Assembly: GCA_037447655.1 (NCBI GenBank)
Contig: JBBHKE010001915.1
Span: forward strand, 1-27,890
Reading direction: 5' to 3'
Origin: Zygnema cylindricum
Lineage: Eukaryota > Streptophyta > Zygnematophyceae > Zygnematales > Zygnemataceae
DNA length: 27,890 nucleotides
In this document: positions 8,543 through 18,954 of the stretch, piece by piece
Layout of the letters: each line of letters opens with the position of its first letter
How positions within the stretch are numbered: the first letter of the stretch is position 1
Notes under the pieces: model-generated
The model's database searches: none
What the model was told of the DNA's origin: nothing
Seen by the model: only the letters and a program-made list of their open reading frames with translations
Made by a program: the position numbers and the translations under genes

Positions 8543-9294
8543 GCTCGGCGATCTTTCGGAGTAAGAGAACCTTGCAACCTTTCTTTGGCTCTCATGTCGA
8601 CTTTCTGCCGCCAATGCGTCTCTGTCGCCCTCTCATGTCTTTGATGGGCAAGGGTTGCAGACTTACCCCCCGCCAACCAACGCATATAAACGATATTCTT
8701 AGCTTTGGAATTTAATTTGGCATGGTCCCAGGCTTCAATGTCGAGGGTAGTTTGTAGTTTTTTGACGTTTTGGTTTTTGTTGTACTTACTTTTTCTTTTT
8801 TTTTTGGCTTTAAACCACCATTATTGTTCTTTTGGTCTTTTACCTTTTTTGGTCGTCAATTATTTATAGTGACAATCATGTTTTGTACTTGGATGGTTTT
8901 ACCATTGCGTTTTTAGAAATAAAACCTATTTCATTCGTGTGGAAAAACAACTAGTGTTATTAACTCTAATTTGGGTTCAAGGTCGTTCGCAAAAAAAAAA
9001 AAAACTCTTCTTTATGTGTAACTCTAATTTGGGTACATTTTTCCCATAGTGTAGGCGGTATAGCTTGTGTTCACATGGTCAACGTTTGAACGTGTGAGAA
9101 CAAGATTGAGTGATTTTCCCCCGATTTTATCATTGGGAATTAAATATGAGTGATTTTTTCGTGTTGACGCACTCACTTTCGCTTTTAACTGGCACTCTTT
9201 TTGTATGATTGTACGAAATAATGAGCAGTTTTAGTTAGGACGACACATTTCCTACACTACACTATTTAAAAATTGTCTAAATTATAGTTATTAA
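8171..9294 (+). mobile_element. LINE/R2-like retroelement tail, copy 2
   Basis: This block is homologous to 3667-4796 over its whole length, including the coding end and the untranslated tail, with AATAAA at 8918-8923 matching 4410-4415. In the stretch I aligned by eye roughly seven of eight bases agree, so the two are old relatives and not a recent tandem duplication. Beyond 9294 the sequence differs from copy 1, where a hAT-type end begins. Confidence 0.6.
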
Positions 9295-9443
9295 CACTAA
9301 TGAAATAGTACCTATATTAACGTTAAATAACAATTAGAGTGTTAATTTTGTATTAGGTTGGAGGGTCAACTTTTTGGAGCACCGAATTATCGTTATTAAC
9401 GTTAATAACGATTCACGATGTAGTTTTTGTTTTTGGTAAGCTA
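9295..9443. mobile_element. Degraded MITE end of the CACCG family
   Basis: The stretch ends with AACGTTAATAACGATTCACG at about 9398-9417, matching the right end of the element at 26812-27010. It is preceded by a similar TTTTGGAGCACCGA stretch in the interior. The CGGTG terminus is degraded to CGATG. A left end is not clear. Confidence 0.4.
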
Positions 9444-9663
9444 CACCGTGCATCACTATTTGTGTTGAATGGTTTTTTGCCACTTTAAAAACATGTTTTC
9501 TCCGTACACACACATACAATCTTCAATTGGAGACCGTTAATCTTAAGGTGAGAATCCCACCTTTTAATCACACCCGCCAGCTTAACAATCTAACAAGCTT
9601 GCACGAAGAAAAAATGTTTTTAAGTGGTGAAAAAAACATTAACCCTAATAGCGATACACAGTG
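9444..9663. mobile_element. Long-TIR MITE, 220 bp, TA-flanked
   Basis: The left end is CACCGTGCATCACTATT and the right end CTAATAGCGATACACAGTG, each bounded by TA (9442-9443 and 9664-9665). The arms stay complementary for about 70 bases, including the TTTTTGCCACTT and TTTTCTCCGT words in the left arm and their complements in the right. The size and arms match 23700-23915. TA duplication points to the Tc1/mariner superfamily, and no transposase is encoded. Confidence 0.65.
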
Positions 9664-10190
9664 TACTTTGTTGTTGTTTTTGTGCTTGTTGTTCCTTTCG
9701 ATGTTGGCTTGCCCCTGTTTGTGTCTTAGTCTCTTTAGTGCTTTTCTTTCTTTTAATTTCTGTTTTTTCTTTGAGTTTGCTTTCACCCACGTTCGAATTT
9801 TCATTTTCGTTTTTGCCTTTCTTACTTTGTTCTCATGTACTAAGATGGAGTACCATTGTGCTTTTTTGATAAACCTTTCTCCTTTACACTTATTACTTAG
9901 CATCCACGTCTTTCACAGGGCCATGCCTATGCTAATACTTTTGACACATTCTATAAATTTGGTTTGCGGCTAAAATAAGCATTGTACGACATATGGGTGT
10001 GCACATAGAAATTTGTGATTTGATTTCAAGAAAGACATGACAATTGGCAACTAAAAAATTGTCAATCTTCGAATTTTTGTTGACCTAAAATCAAGAGAAA
10101 ACACTCTGCGCAAGAGCAATGTCTACTTGGCAAAAAAGTCGAAGTCATTAAGTAAAAAGATGTGCAAAATTGTATAGTTCCACTCATACG
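9664..10190. other. T-rich non-coding stretch, partly duplicated at 11799
   Basis: The stretch is strongly T/C-rich on the plus strand. The long Phe/Leu/Cys-rich frames (9527-9973, and the minus frame 9568-9903) follow from composition. About 9750-9860 resembles 11799-11900 (a TTTGCTTTCACC-type word, then CTCATGT...AAGATGG). The two MITE copies upstream therefore share flanking DNA and belong to a larger duplicated segment. The remainder holds nothing recognisable. Confidence 0.4.
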
Positions 10191-10760
10191 ACCTCCCCAT
10201 CCTTCCTGCCCATCAGGTGGTTTTTGCTCTTTCAAAGAGGTGTTTCATCCACAAAGCCTCCTACCTCAGCCGTATTTCTTTTTTCACCCTTACTTTTGTC
10301 TCTTCTCTTTTCCCCTTCAATGATCATCTCATGGACGTCCTCCACACTTCATTTGATTGTGGGGCTTTTGAACAGAAGTTTGAGCCCTTGGGGCACATTG
10401 AGGCATCCCATCTCGTCTCTAAATGGGGATTGGGTTTAGTATTTACGACTAGGTCGTGTTTAGTGCTTACTTAAGGAGATGGTACCTTATTCCCTCGATA
10501 CTTGTCTCTCGTTTTTTTGTTGGGGATGCTCCTAACTTGTTACCATCATCCCTCGTTTTTATGATGGTGTCTTCTCCTTCTAGGATTTGATTTGCTTGTA
10601 TTTTCCATTTTTATTATGGAGCTAGTTACGCATGTCCAAGGATTGTTTTTTCACAAGGTTGCCACCTGCATTCAATCCTCAGTATGCTTCCCTCCGATTC
10701 TTCACGTGCCCTTTTTCTCTCATGAGGGGCCCTTGTTTTGGGAGCTTGACTAATACATTG
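10191..10760 (+). pseudogene. Unrecognised decayed reading frame
   Basis: One forward frame stays open from about 10205 to the TAA at 10472-10474. After that stop it remains largely open to about 10750, with one further in-frame stop. The translated text (for example VVFALSKRCFIHKA, HLMDVLHTSFDCGAFEQ, LGHIEASHLVSKWGLGLV) has a balanced composition that looks more protein-like than its surroundings. I do not recognise the family. It could be a remnant of a retroelement gag-like or plant gene-body sequence. The call rests only on frame openness and composition. Confidence 0.25.
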
Positions 10761-11599
10761 CTAATCATTATTAGTGTTAAAAGTTTTACAACAAAAGACA
10801 AAAAATAAAAAAAAAAACACAAATAAGGGTAAACCAACAAAAGACGTAGAAAGCTATAACAAATACGATAACAACAACAGTGGCGAATCCGAGACCAAAA
10901 GTTCTTCACCAAAAAACTCAACAAGGCTATCAATATTAAAAGAAACCTCTCTAAGTCACTCAAGTTTGAATGAGCACTATGAGGGAGTTTTCAAACATGA
11001 AAATTATTCGAAACAACAATAACAGATAGTTGGGGGATAAAAGCTCATCCTTGTTGTCAAGCTATGGGTAAATGTTGACGATAATAAGAAGTAAGGACAG
11101 AAGTACGAGAGCTTCCAGGTCCGTCCTTTCGGCCACAGGTACGAGGGAACTCATCAAAAGCAACTCCCAAATAACTAAATATCTCGACAACCATCGGAAT
11201 AAAGTCATCCATAGAATCGCGATGCGCAATCATACTCTATTCTAAAAGCGCAATTCAAATATTGCAAAACCACCTGATGAACGACTCTAACGGAGATAAG
11301 ATATGCCAAAACAATGTCACAAATAAGGCGGCGCACACCATTGAGCAAAACAAAATCAATCCATCGCAAAGGAGTAATAAGCAAACCCTCCTCTTTCAGA
11401 AGCAATAGTCGCAAACGTGCGTGAATAGTGTTGTTGTGTGTAAACATCAACACTCACCCATGGGAGCAACGAAGCAAATGAACGCCATCAGGCTAAAGTA
11501 CACGGGCGTACAAGCGAATAAGATTGCAAGGTGAAGGTGGATAAAGGAAGCCAAGCTCCTGTGGTGAATTAAGCACACGTTAAGTGCAGAGTGGAAAGT
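10761..11599. other. Unassigned spacer
   Basis: A MITE-like word, CTAATCATTATTAGTGTTAA, at about 10758-10777 marks a degraded repeat end. An 82-residue minus frame at 11205-11453 has a plausible amino-acid mix, but I recognise no family. No splice or start context supports a gene. Confidence 0.3.
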
Positions 11600-11798
11600 A
11601 TAGGTGTAGCTATAACGCTAATCGTTATTAGTGTTAACGATTTTTTCGCCACTCAAAACATTTTTTCTTTGTGCATGCTTGCCGGATTGTCCATCAAGGG
11701 CCACCAGTAGGAAGGCAAGAATCTTGGCTTCGAATAGCAACCATCACATTGACAATCCGACAAGCGTGCACGAAGAAAAAATGTTTTAAGCGGCGTTA
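11600..11798. mobile_element. Degraded third copy of the long-TIR MITE
   Basis: The arms ATTAGTGTTAACGATTTTTT (about 11626-11645) and GAAGAAAAAATGTTTTAAGC (about 11773-11792), and the inner word GTGCACGAAGAAAAAATG, match the elements at 9444 and 23700. The terminal CACCGTGTATCG at each end is lost. The downstream flank resembles that of the 9444 copy. Confidence 0.5.
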
Positions 11799-11929
11799 GT
11801 TTCTTTCACATCGGTTTTCTTTCAAGTTTGCTTCCACCTTCTCCATGTCTTCCAGCTTCCTGACTTTCCGTTTTTGTTCCCATGTCCTCAAGATGGTTCA
11901 CCGTCAAGCTTAAGGAAATATTTCTTTTG

Positions 11930-12070
11930 CAATGGTAAAAATATCAATGCTGAAATAACAATAACAAAATAACAATAATGAAATAACAATAATGAAATTA
12001 AAAATGGTAACGATAATGATTATGACAAAGAAAATGATAAAATGATAAAATGATAAAATGAAAATTATTG
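11930..12070. repeat. AT-rich simple repeats (AATAACAAT and AATGATAA types)
   Basis: Consecutive imperfect units are visible: AACAATAATGAAAT repeats at about 11950-12000, and a run of TGATAAAA units at about 12035-12060. This is microsatellite-like sequence with no coding meaning. Confidence 0.75.
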
Positions 12071-12295
12071 TGAGAATAGAACAACCAACCTCACACGCCA
12101 AAAATATTACTTTTCACCTTGTCTTAAAATAAGTCATTTTTATTTTTTTTGTCCATTTTCTTTATTCTTCTCGACAAAATTACGACCAAAGAGACAAAAT
12201 GAATGGACTTAGAACCTCTTACAATCTTATTTAATCAAAAAATAGAATGGTGATTTTTGTTTTGTACAACTAACAACAAAAACTGAACTCCCGAT

Positions 12296-13066
12296 GTAAA
12301 AGTTAAACTTCTCTCTTCTCTCTTCTCTCACTCGTTTTGGTGTTGACTCCTGTTTTCCTGTTAACTAAATGAGGTTCAAAATTGAACTCACTACCATACA
12401 CCCCTTCCCACAAAAAACTTCCTTCTAACCACCCCCCCTTCCCTCTCCCCCCTTCATCCTATCCCTCCGTTTCTTTTCCTCTCCCTCTCGCTCTCTCCTT
12501 CTCGCTCTCTCCTTGCTCTCTCCTTCTTGCTCTCTCCCTCCCATTCTCCCCCTTCAACTCTCACTCTCCCTCTTTTCCTCCTCTCTCCCCTCCCCCTCCC
12601 CTCTCTTCCCCTCCCTCTTACTCTCTCTCCCCCTCTCTCTCTCACCCTATTAATGAAAAATTGGCTTAAATTTCCTAAAACCTGAACTAAACCCTAACAA
12701 AAATGCGGAACCTAAATCTCAAACAGAGTCGCAGACAAAAATCGTAAAAACAATTGAACCATCTACCCTCCCTCCCTCCCCCGTCCCCCCCCCACTGTCT
12801 CTCCCTAATGAAAAATTGGCTTAAAATTTTGTAACCCTAAATTAAACCCCAAACCTAAATCCCGAACCGAAATCTCAAACAAAAATTATAAAACCAATCC
12901 GACCACCTCACTACCTTCCCTCCTCTCTCCTCCTCCTCCTTCCTTCCCTCTCTCCTCCTTCCTCCCTCCCCTCCTTGCTCACTGGACCTTTCTCCTTCCA
13001 AACACTCCCTCCTTAAACCCCAATTTTAGTACAAAACAAAAAAAAAATATTACCATCTCACTCCCT
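12296..13066. repeat. Pyrimidine-rich low-complexity block with telomere-like words
   Basis: CT/CCT runs dominate 12421-12650, 12761-12800 and 12901-13010. Between them a segment beginning TAATGAAAAATTGGCTTAAA is present twice, at 12651 and 12806 (155-bp offset). Each copy continues with degenerate CCCTAAA/CCTAAAC words and an AATCTCAAAC word. Plant telomeres are CCCTAAA arrays, but these words are scattered and not tandem. Pro/Ser and Arg/Glu-rich frames across the block are composition artefacts. Confidence 0.75.
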
Positions 13067-13831
13067 CGCTTTGACGTCATCAAACAAAGGCGCAAAAATA
13101 AACCTGCAGGTTTTCAAATTTACTATGTTCGAAGGACGACGACGGTGGCTCAAAGTCAAACACATTTTCCGCGTGAAAACAATGAAAGAGCCGTTCGGAT
13201 GTTGTTTTTGCTACGTCAGCTTTTCGGGTTACCGTTGGCTTGTTTCACAAAAAGACGCAACTTTTACCCTACTTCTATATCCGACAATATTTTGAGGAAG
13301 TTCGTTTGTACGGTTTTCCGAGAACTTCCGAAATCTACAAAGTCGGTGCTCGGAAAGCCGTGCATTATTCGAACGTCCGTTTGTTGCGGAAGTGAATATT
13401 TTTCCGGTGGGAACAGGCTATCAATTGACCCGGTCTGTAGAGTTTGCCGTAAAATTACAGAAAGGTATGATGGAACTTCACCCTAAGGTCGGTTTTTTAG
13501 GGTGTAGGCAATACGCGACAAATAAATGTACACTAAAACAGATACAAGTACGAAATATTTTAATTCACATGGCAGTTTTTGGTGTGATAGCTGATATTTT
13601 ATTAAAGTATTCGTACTTGTAATAATCAAAAAGTACATTTTTATACGCACCGACACGTTCCGTACTCCACACTAATAAAAAAATACATAAACTAAAATGG
13701 TGTACACTAATTGTTCTTCTCGTAATTAGCGTACAGGAAAAATTAGTATCATTTACCCTATTTTAGGTAAAACCCTCAAAATTTAGGGGCGCCCGAATTA
13801 GTGTTCAACACGCTAAATACGATCGACGGTG
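13067..13831. mobile_element. Partial TIR repeat B (CACCG-type right end)
   Basis: The left edge is abrupt, where pyrimidine-rich DNA changes to CGCTTTGACG. 13067-13350 shows no difference from 7466-7749. The right end, GTATTTAGCG in reverse and then CGGTG at 13827-13831 followed by TA, is the inverted partner of the 6425 end of repeat A. The interior near 13640-13680 has GTAC and GTGTGGAGTACGG-type words shared, inverted, with the 19627-20126 element. The left terminus is missing. Frames inside show no known transposase. Confidence 0.5.
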
Positions 13832-13940
13832 TAGTGTTCATACGGTACGAAAGCAATGTCCGATTTCCCCTACGTTTTGACGCGTAGAAAATGTTTAAAA
13901 CATTATTGGGTTATAATTGCTAGTCCATTTGTTTGTCTCA

Positions 13941-14392
13941 TAGTTTTAAAGTAGGTGAAAGTAGCCCATACAATATGCCTATTGTAAGTAAATTTTACAA
14001 TACTACCTTAAGACCCATATTGTATTGGCTGCAAAATGAAATAAAATAGTAACAGGGTTGAGTTGCACATCGATCGATAGAGAATTAAATGTCATGTCTA
14101 AATTTTGAAAAACATTTGGACAAAAAAATATTTTTCTGTGAGTTTTGAGGTACTTTTTATCTAAACCGTCAGATTCGGACGATCGGACGGTCGCTGATCA
14201 AAGTAGCGATTTAAGAAGTTCACATGGAAAGCCCATAACACAACTTACGATAGGACTATCGTCAGATTCGAACGAACGGACGGTCACTGATCAAAGTAGC
14301 GATCTAAGAAGATCACATGGAAAGCCCGTAACACAACTTACCCTAAAGGCGGCCTGTTTAAGGCCTACGAAAAAACGCCTACTTTTGAACTA
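13941..14392. mobile_element. TIR element P (empty-site copy)
   Basis: The ends read TAGTTTTAAAGTAGG on the left and CCTACTTTTGAACTA on the right, inverted repeats of about 15 bases with mismatches. The whole length matches 24815-25968 in reverse orientation once the nested hAT MITE there is removed. The size difference is explained by a 93-bp tandem duplication in P (units starting near 14170 and 14263). GTAACAGG at 14049-14056 is the unoccupied target of the insertion found in the other copy. No protein is encoded. Confidence 0.6.
14168..14353 (+). repeat. 93-bp tandem duplication inside element P
   Basis: Two units 93 bases apart share CAGATTCG, CGGACGGTC, CTGATCAAAGTAGCGAT, CACATGGAAAGCCC and AACACAACTTAC. 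Because 93 is 31 codons, the repeat yields a repetitive open frame (14145-14423) that looks like a protein but is not supported. Confidence 0.8.
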
Positions 14393-14839
14393 TGGTTTGT
14401 TTTGTTTCAGAGCGGACTCTTGACTGATTCTGGCTGACGTGGCAAAGCTTTTTCCTTAACGGACAGTGTGCGGTGTAACGCTTCAACTTACATGTGTCGA
14501 TTACTGCTAACAGAATGCCTTCCTGTTTTAATGGGAAAGCGCCCTAATGCCGAAGAGGCCGAAACAATGGGAGGGAATAGCGATTGTAAGGGGAGTCAGT
14601 TCACGAAGTCCCAAACAAATAAAAAGCAAATGATTCGAAAATCATCGTCAGAATCTGTCTTTCAATCGACTTGTCAAACTACCTATTTCCTGATCATTTT
14701 CCGTAGTAGAGAATTTTAGATACGAGAACTTATTTATGACATTGCTGTATGGCAACCCCCCCAAGTATTGATCCGTTAATTACAGTGCTGTAGTTGATTA
14801 TCTACTTAACAGCTTCAGGAAAGCCTTGAAGTAGCAGTC
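14393..14839 (+). promoter_or_regulatory. 5' flank and likely promoter/5' UTR of the GDT1-like gene
   Basis: About 450 bases separate the end of element P from the start codon. No clear TATA box stands out close to the gene. An in-frame TAA lies nine codons before the ATG (about 14810-14812), directly before CAG at 14813-14815, so a leader-intron acceptor there (CTTAACAG) is conceivable. The open frame at 14468-14719 has no recognisable domain. Confidence 0.35.
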
Positions 14840-17800
14840 ATGACTTTTTCTCGAGGATCTTCCAGACTGGCCTGCATTGTCCTCCTCAGTCTCCTCTCTT
14901 TTTCTTCTGCAGTCGAAACTTCCGCTGCACTGAATGATTCAATTAATGGAGATTCTGCTAATAATAAAGCTTCTGTAGAGGCAGATCCGTTTGGTGTGCA
15001 TCAAGTGTCTGAAGGATTTTCACAAGTAAGTTTTCAGTTGTTTTCTATTGACTTTAAATCTGAGATGATCATTAAGTTCAGTAACTTGCTTCTTTGCTTT
15101 CTAACCTTTCAGGCATTAGCCGTTTCCGCCATTCACTTTTAACCGAGGATATCCTTTTTTAAGCGTCTGTCTGGATCTTGATCCAATATTATCTTATTCT
15201 TCTATGGACTTCACCTGGTATCGTAGAGAATCTATCATCTGGTAAGATTCGTGCGTTGTAGTCTTTTCTTTTTCCATAGAATTGAGTGTAGTGTAGTGCT
15301 GATGTGTGCTTATAGCTGCGGTTTGCGTTTCGGGGACGGTCCAGTATGGCTGGCCCCTGGTTATGAGGAGCTGGTGCTTGGCGGTTTCACTCTTCAGTTC
15401 CAAAGGAATGGCCGATTGCCCCGCATGGGATTTGGCAAGTGGAGAAACAGCGACACCACCTCAATTGGTGCGTCAGTCATCCTCTTCTGCCAGTCTCATT
15501 CTCAGGCTGTTGGCTGATGCTCCAGGGCCGAACTGATAGGAAACTTTTGGAGGTCCACGGGGATGGGAAGGAGAGCCACAAATATGTTCGACAAGGCAAG
15601 GTGGGATCAAGGTTTCTCCCGCAATATGTCATGCGGGACACTGTCGATTTTTATCTCAGACACCGTCACCTTGGGGTTATCAATTTTTTATTTTTTTGCT
15701 TTGCTAATTTATGGCTTCAAATTGAAAACTCTGTCATTTGTGACTGTATGGTTGCTTATAGGTTGTCTTACCTGGAGTTAATGTATTATTAGTGTCCTGT
15801 GGATGATATTCAATGTCCAAATTGTTGGATACTAAATACTTTCGTTGTTTGTCATTGGGGGTTTGAACAGCTTTTAACTGATGCAGAGATGCAATCATCA
15901 GATGGAAGTTGGAGTAACCAAGGCGGCTCACCGTCTCTGAGTGTTGGGTTGTTCGATGGATTTGTGACGAGCTTATCTATGATTGTTGTTAGTGAGGTAG
16001 GTGCTCTTTTTCAATCATTTACCTTTTTCACATTAGCATCACATTCTGGGAGTCGATCTGTGCATGGCGCTAGTTATATTGACAATGTTTCTGTTTGCAT
16101 CTGTTTTGAGAATTCAACATGTCAGGTGTTAGTGGTAGCCTTCTTGAATTTTCTATATTTTGGTCTGTTGGGACACAGATAGGTGATGAGACATTCATCA
16201 TCGCTGCACTGATGGCTATGCGTCATCCTCGTGGAGTGGTACTGGCCGGTGCCTTAAGTGCGTTGGCCATCATGACTGTAAGTATTTCCGAATTGCTTGT
16301 AGTACTTGGTTGCTGACTGTAAAATTACTGAACGTCACAATTTTGCTTGTTATTGGCATTAAGCTCCTGTAGTTTGAACATATGGAAGCCAATTTTCCTC
16401 TGCTTTTATGGTTTCTTATTTACAGGTGCTGTAGTTTTACTGTCTCGACATATTTACTGCGCCTGGAATTTCTTGCTGAGCCATAGAGGCTGGTCTGTCG
16501 GCGGGACGTACTGTGTACTGCCAGGAGAAAGTTCTGTCATTTTTGTTGTTTTTGTCCTTACACTGTATGGTGGAAAATACAGGTGTTGTCGACAGGGCTT
16601 GGATTTATAGTCCCGAATCTTATTTCCCGCAAAGCTACGAACAGTGCAGCCACCAGTAAGTGACTACACAGCATATGCTGCACTTTGTAGCTGATATGAT
16701 TGGCTATCGTTTCCATGCTTGACTTAGGTGTTCTACAGGGAAGGAATCTGGCATGGAAATGTTGAAGCAGACTGATATCAAACGCCTGATATTGCACTTC
16801 TGGTTATGTGGTTATGTCTGTGCATTCCTGCTTATTCTAGTTTTTGGTGATTGTTTCTGTTAATCTGATGAATCACCAGTACACGTAGGACTGGAAAATT
16901 TAATGATTTTTTCCTCACTTTCTTTTTGACATCATGTGGCGTTGACTTCACTTTTGGCAGTCTTGTACACATTCTTCGGCTTACGACTGCTTTATATTGC
17001 TTGGCGTGCTGATGCTAACGACACTCCTCAGAAGGAACTGGAAGAGGTTCGCATTTATGGCACTGGCATTTTTACATAAACGATGACAAATTAACTTGAA
17101 AATAAGTTTTCCTACTAATTTGCAGTTAAGAGTGCTTTACATTCAGTCAAGTGTGTCTGCATTCTTGTCAAATATTTAGGAGCTTAGACGTCCAGCGAAA
17201 TATGTTTAGAATCCGACAGACTGGTGGCCGAGCTTGTTTGAAAGGTGTTATTTTTGTAATGAGCGGAAATGGCTTTTTCACTCGGCAGGTGGAGGAGAAG
17301 TTGGAGGAGGCGGATGTAGTAGGCAAGGGTAAAAGTCGAACAATGCGGAGGTTCCTCTCACGTTTTTGTACTCCCATCTTTTTGGAGGTTGGTCTTTGAT
17401 CACATTTGAGAAGGAATAGGGACCATGTGGCTACAAGTGGGATGGTTGGGGAGAATGCATATTTTTTTTCCCTTCTCGTTTTATCTGCAACCTCTGCACC
17501 TAGTACTTGCTTGATGGGGGTTGGTGCTCACAGCTTACCGATTTGCATTCGGTTTATGTTCTACTTTATTGCATCTTTTTTTTAATGTTTTTATAGACTG
17601 TAGAAGCATAATGTCATGTAACTTAATACTTCATTGACCATAATTGCAGTCTAGAGAGATATGATGTAAAGGCTGTACCTCACTTGATGTGCACAAGGTA
17701 TAGTGTTAATTTAACCATGACTGGGTTATGTTTTGGTGATGATTGCCCACACAAGCCAGTAAGAATTACGTCGATGTTACTGGGTTGTCAGTGTGATAGG

Positions 17801-18954
17801 ATAGGATAGAATTTTCCTCTCTCATAAAATTGATGTATCTGTGTTCGTATTGTTCCTGACTTCATACCCTTTTTGTTTCTAAACTGCAGGCATTTATTCT
17901 CACATTTTTAGCGGAGTGGGGAGATCGCAGTCAAATTGCAACCATTGCGGTGAGTTACTTGCCTGGGTTGTCTACCAGATCGCGTACTCTTCGCGAGAGG
18001 GTTAACGTGTATATTTCATTATCTAGCAGAGTTGAGTGTTTAAGTTATGTCAACTCTATGCTGATTCTTCTACCTGGTTAAGCACGTGATACGGCTGCTT
18101 TTGGTGGGTTGTACCCGTGCACTGTTGAAATTCACAGGTGGTGCGTAGTGAAGTTCTTGGATCATTGATGTGCTGGAACTTTGTGATACCACTGCATGCA
18201 AGAGTCTCTTATGTACACCAAATGTTAAACCCTGCACCAATTCATTTAGTTATTGTCTCCGAAATGTGTTTTCATTTAAAGACATCATCGTTTAAGGACT
18301 GTCTATGTGTTTGAAGTTTTTGTTTGTTTTTTAACTGTCTATGATCTTCTTATGGTATTCTGAGGACTTTCATCTGATGTCAAAACATTCATTTATACTT
18401 GTGCTGAGTTAGTTTATTGCTCGTGTTGTACAATTTGGTTTTACCGGCAGTAATGCATTGAGCCAAGGCTTAGTCTGTGCGCAAAGTAAAGAAGCAGCTT
18501 GCACGAGAAAACCGGTTTAGAAACTCGTGTTTGGTTAAATGGACCATGCACGTTGTCACTTATTTTGCACTGGAAAGAACCAACAAGCTCTGTTTCAAAA
18601 TTTTCTCCGGTGTTTATATTTAAACGGATTTAACACCTTGTTTTGTTAACAGACACAACTGTGGATGGTGAGGCCTTTTCTGGAGTGTGGATACTGAATA
18701 CTGTGAAGATCACATTCCTGTGTCTTAATGTTCTGACTCTGTCTTTGTGGAGTGCACTGAAACAGCTCGCTGCACATAAAAACCCCGTGGGAGTCACTGT
18801 TGGTGCAACACTTGGTCATACAATATGTACCTCATTGGCGGTTGTTGGAGGCCGACTTCTGGCCCTGCGTATATCACAACGTACTGTAGCCAGCGTGGGT
18901 GGCTTGCTTTTTCTAGTCTTTGCAGTTCATTCATTCTTCAACCCACCACTATGA
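14840..18954 (+). CDS. GDT1: GDT1-like (UPF0016/TMEM165) cation transporter, 8 exons
   Basis: Exons are 14840-15025, 15871-15996, 16179-16277, 16583-16655, 16961-17046, 17289-17387, 17890-17949 and 18766-18954, giving 305 residues and ending in TGA. Every intron is GT-AG, and all are phase 0 except intron 4 (phase 1). Residues 1-25 look like a signal peptide (basic start, LACIVLLSLLSF). Two UPF0016 signature motifs are present: E-I-G-D-E-T at 104-109, split by intron 2, and E-W-G-D-R-S at 232-237. Six hydrophobic segments surround a charged middle loop (about residues 180-222). The C-terminus runs through HTICTSLAVVGG and SQRTVASVGG to NPPL. Length and sequence fit plant GDT1-like 4/5 type proteins, which are predicted to be Golgi/ER Mn2+ and Ca2+ transporters exchanging for H+. 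Donors of introns 5 (GTTCGC) and 6 (GTTGGT) are weak. The family call is firm. Exon 1 is the least certain exon, because the N-terminus is poorly conserved. Confidence 0.92.
15026..15870 (+). other. Intron 1 of the GDT1-like gene
   Basis: It begins GTAAGT after a phase-0 codon and ends TTTGAACAG before CTT. At 845 bases it is the longest intron. Open frames inside (15251-15517, 15439-15792) show no known domain. A missed exon here cannot be excluded, because the region between signal peptide and first motif varies in the family. Confidence 0.65.
17950..18765 (+). other. Intron 7 of the GDT1-like gene
   Basis: It begins GTGAGT and ends CTGAAACAG. The reading frame stays open for about 40 codons upstream of the acceptor, but that stretch does not resemble the family. 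The alternative acceptor at 18651-18652 (GTTAACAG) is out of phase with exon 7. Homology resumes exactly at the chosen junction (LAAHKNPVGV). Confidence 0.75.

Noticed and set aside
9527-9973. 148-codon forward frame rich in Phe, Leu and Cys, resembling a membrane protein
   Set aside because: It crosses a MITE border at 9663 and its hydrophobicity reflects T-rich DNA.
12382-12669. Pro/Ser/Leu-rich forward frame and Arg/Glu-rich reverse frame
   Set aside because: Both arise from the CT-rich low-complexity tract, with no domain and no start context.
12680-12860. Possible interstitial telomere array
   Set aside because: CCCTAAA-like words are scattered and not tandem. Kept only as a low-level observation.
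6425-13831. A single 7.4-kb transposon bounded by the matching CACCG ends
   Set aside because: The interior contains unrelated repeats and a direct duplication of the element's own middle, so two partial copies are the simpler reading.
14145-14423. 92-codon frame with a repeated peptide beside the GDT1-like gene
   Set aside because: It is the translation of a 93-bp tandem duplication inside a non-coding repeat, and the homologous copy at 24815-25968 does not keep it.
15251-15792. Open frames within intron 1 of the GDT1-like gene
   Set aside because: No similarity to the family or to any domain I recognise, and the phase-0 junction from exon 1 to exon 2 already gives a continuous protein.
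18643-18765. Upstream extension of the last exon, hydrophobic and open
   Set aside because: Homology begins exactly after the CAG at 18763-18765, and the acceptor that would include this stretch is out of phase with exon 7.
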